From the IMG/VR virus record IMGVR_UViG_3300017719_000211, positions 1-23,422 of that record: a stretch of 23,422 bases of DNA; one strand, given 5' to 3'. The notes under the pieces are model-generated. The model worked only from the letters and a program-made list of their open reading frames with translations, did no database searches and was not told the DNA's origin. Source of the stretch: a virus. The translations under genes and the position numbers were made by a program. Positions 23,126 to 23,422 of this stretch are shown here, one piece after another; position 1 is the first letter of the stretch; every line of letters starts with the position of its first letter.

Positions 23126-23225
23126 ACCGCAGAACCAAGAACTGTGGTTTGTAAACTAAGCATCAGGAGGAGCTGGTACCGCCCGCTGGTCCGCAGGTCA
23201 GGGATCGGTAGATTACCTACGCACA

Positions 23226-23252
23226 CACACGCATGTGTGAAAAATTTTTTTT
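23226..23252 (+). terminator. Rho-independent terminator
   Basis: CACAC (23226-23230), loop GCAT and GTGTG (23235-23239) form a 5-bp stem followed by AAAAA and eight T, then TTTT after one A. It ends transcription from the upstream promoter just before the promoter of the last gene. The stem is short, so efficiency may be moderate. Confidence 0.5.
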
Positions 23253-23262
23253 ATTTTATGCA

Positions 23263-23291
23263 TTGACTTCTAATGCTAAACATCCTATATA
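23263..23291 (+). promoter_or_regulatory. Sigma-70-like promoter for the last gene
   Basis: TTGACT (23263-23268), 17-base spacer, TATATA (23286-23291), leading to a leader of about 20 bases with AAAGGAG before ATG 23318. Confidence 0.65.
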
Positions 23292-23317
23292 CATGGGATA
23301 ACCAAAGGAGAACAACG

Positions 23318-23422
23318 ATGACAAAAGAAACACAAGAAGACAAAAACAATTTATTGTTTAGCTGTCCAGAGCATGGAAAAGAAGCATACTTCAGTATTAA
23401 AAAATTTGAAAAGCACCCGAGA
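23318..23422 (+). CDS. Unknown protein, 3'-partial (35 codons visible)
   Basis: The start is well supported by AAAGGAG (23304-23310) 7 bases before the ATG and by a promoter directly upstream. The visible part is a charged N-terminus followed by LLFSCPEHGKEAYFSIKKF, where CPEHG could be half of a zinc site. It is not enough to name a family. The gene runs out of the window. Confidence 0.65.
   Translation, partial: MTKETQEDKNNLLFSCPEHGKEAYFSIKKFEKHPR

Larger units (their letters stand above)
22550..23215. repeat. GC-rich repeat island
   Basis: Composition changes sharply at about 22550 and returns to AT-rich at about 23215. The interval contains several dispersed repeat pairs: a 21-base unit ending CAGCTGGATCC (22701-22721 and 22888-22908, 19 of 21 identical), GGAGCTGGTACCGC (22797-22810 and 23169-23182, identical), GCGAAACCTRTG (22809-22820 and 23086-23097), and TTTCCCAT/CTCCCA heptads (22725-22760, 22828-22838, 23101-23126). 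Apart from the 3' end of the VRR-NUC frame it has no credible gene; long - strand frames are low-complexity shadows. Origin unknown: acquired element, packaging/terminus site, or chimera. Confidence 0.65.
22967..23252 (+). ncRNA. Candidate structured non-coding RNA, about 285 nt
   Basis: It is bounded by the promoter at 22933-22960 and the terminator at 23226-23252, with no ORF of useful length between. Three nested or successive pairings are visible: TGGTAGC (22967-22973) with GCTACCG (23014-23020); GGGGTA (23028-23033) with TACCCC (23099-23104), extended by T-A and a G-U pair; and TAGTC-AAA-GACTA at about 23056-23068. I considered tRNA and hammerhead ribozyme and saw neither pattern. The class is unknown; support rests on the promoter/terminator pair and complementarity found by eye. 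Confidence 0.4.

Noticed and set aside
22550-23215. CRISPR array or insertion sequence
   Set aside because: Repeats are not evenly spaced with unique spacers, and there is no transposase or terminal inverted repeat pair.

Overview
The window reads as part of a tailed phage of a marine, AT-rich bacterium, most likely a pelagiphage-like virus (SAR11-type host), either a contig or a prophage. The reasons are the low-GC protein-coding DNA, almost no spacing between genes (many TAATG and ATGA stop/start overlaps), the absence of any recognisable cellular housekeeping gene, and a mix of virion, replication and packaging genes. Host and virus group are inferences. No integrase, endolysin, capsid, portal or large terminase is recognisable here.

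Positions 1-7479 are a late block on the + strand: a structural protein that may begin before the window, a GNAT-fold protein in the position of T7 gp13, a Gly/Gln/Ala-rich protein, and two large proteins (626 and 968 aa). The order (GNAT, small, medium, very large with a late hydrophobic stretch) resembles the internal or ejection protein block of podoviruses. The block ends with a 58-aa coiled-coil plus C-terminal membrane-helix protein, a holin-like candidate.

Positions 7492-17382 are the replication block: a PD-(D/E)XK exonuclease, an SF2/SNF2-like helicase on the - strand, two conserved phage proteins of unknown function, an archaeo-eukaryotic-type primase, a UvrD/Rep-type SF1 helicase, a PAPS-reductase-like PP-loop protein with Cys motifs, two small proteins, a DUF3310-like protein and a family A DNA polymerase with 3'-5' exonuclease and Leu at the O-helix position equivalent to E. 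coli Pol I 762. No DnaB-type helicase is seen.

Positions 17400-20019 hold short genes. Three are on the - strand, backed by a - strand terminator, and a run of + strand genes follows. Several have sigma-70-like promoters so close to the start codon that the mRNA should be leaderless. One pair of divergent promoters shares its -35 sequence. One protein resembles a ribbon-helix-helix DNA-binding protein.

Positions 20020-21366 contain a conserved phage protein and an HNH endonuclease bracketed by two strong hairpins, then a 370-bp intergenic region with repeated ACTGAAA/TTTCAGT motifs. Positions 21367-22725 hold a small terminase, an HExxH metallopeptidase-like protein and a VRR-NUC nuclease.

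The strangest part is 22550-23215. It is abruptly GC-rich and built of dispersed short repeats. It has two perfect 7-nt-period C3N4 blocks (G-quadruplex motifs on the - strand), a good promoter with no gene after it, several inverted repeats, and a hairpin/T-tract terminator at its end. I read it as a candidate structured non-coding RNA and/or a packaging or replication site inserted between small terminase/VRR-NUC and the next gene. An assembly chimera is the main alternative. The window ends in the first 35 codons of another gene with its own promoter and strong ribosome binding site.
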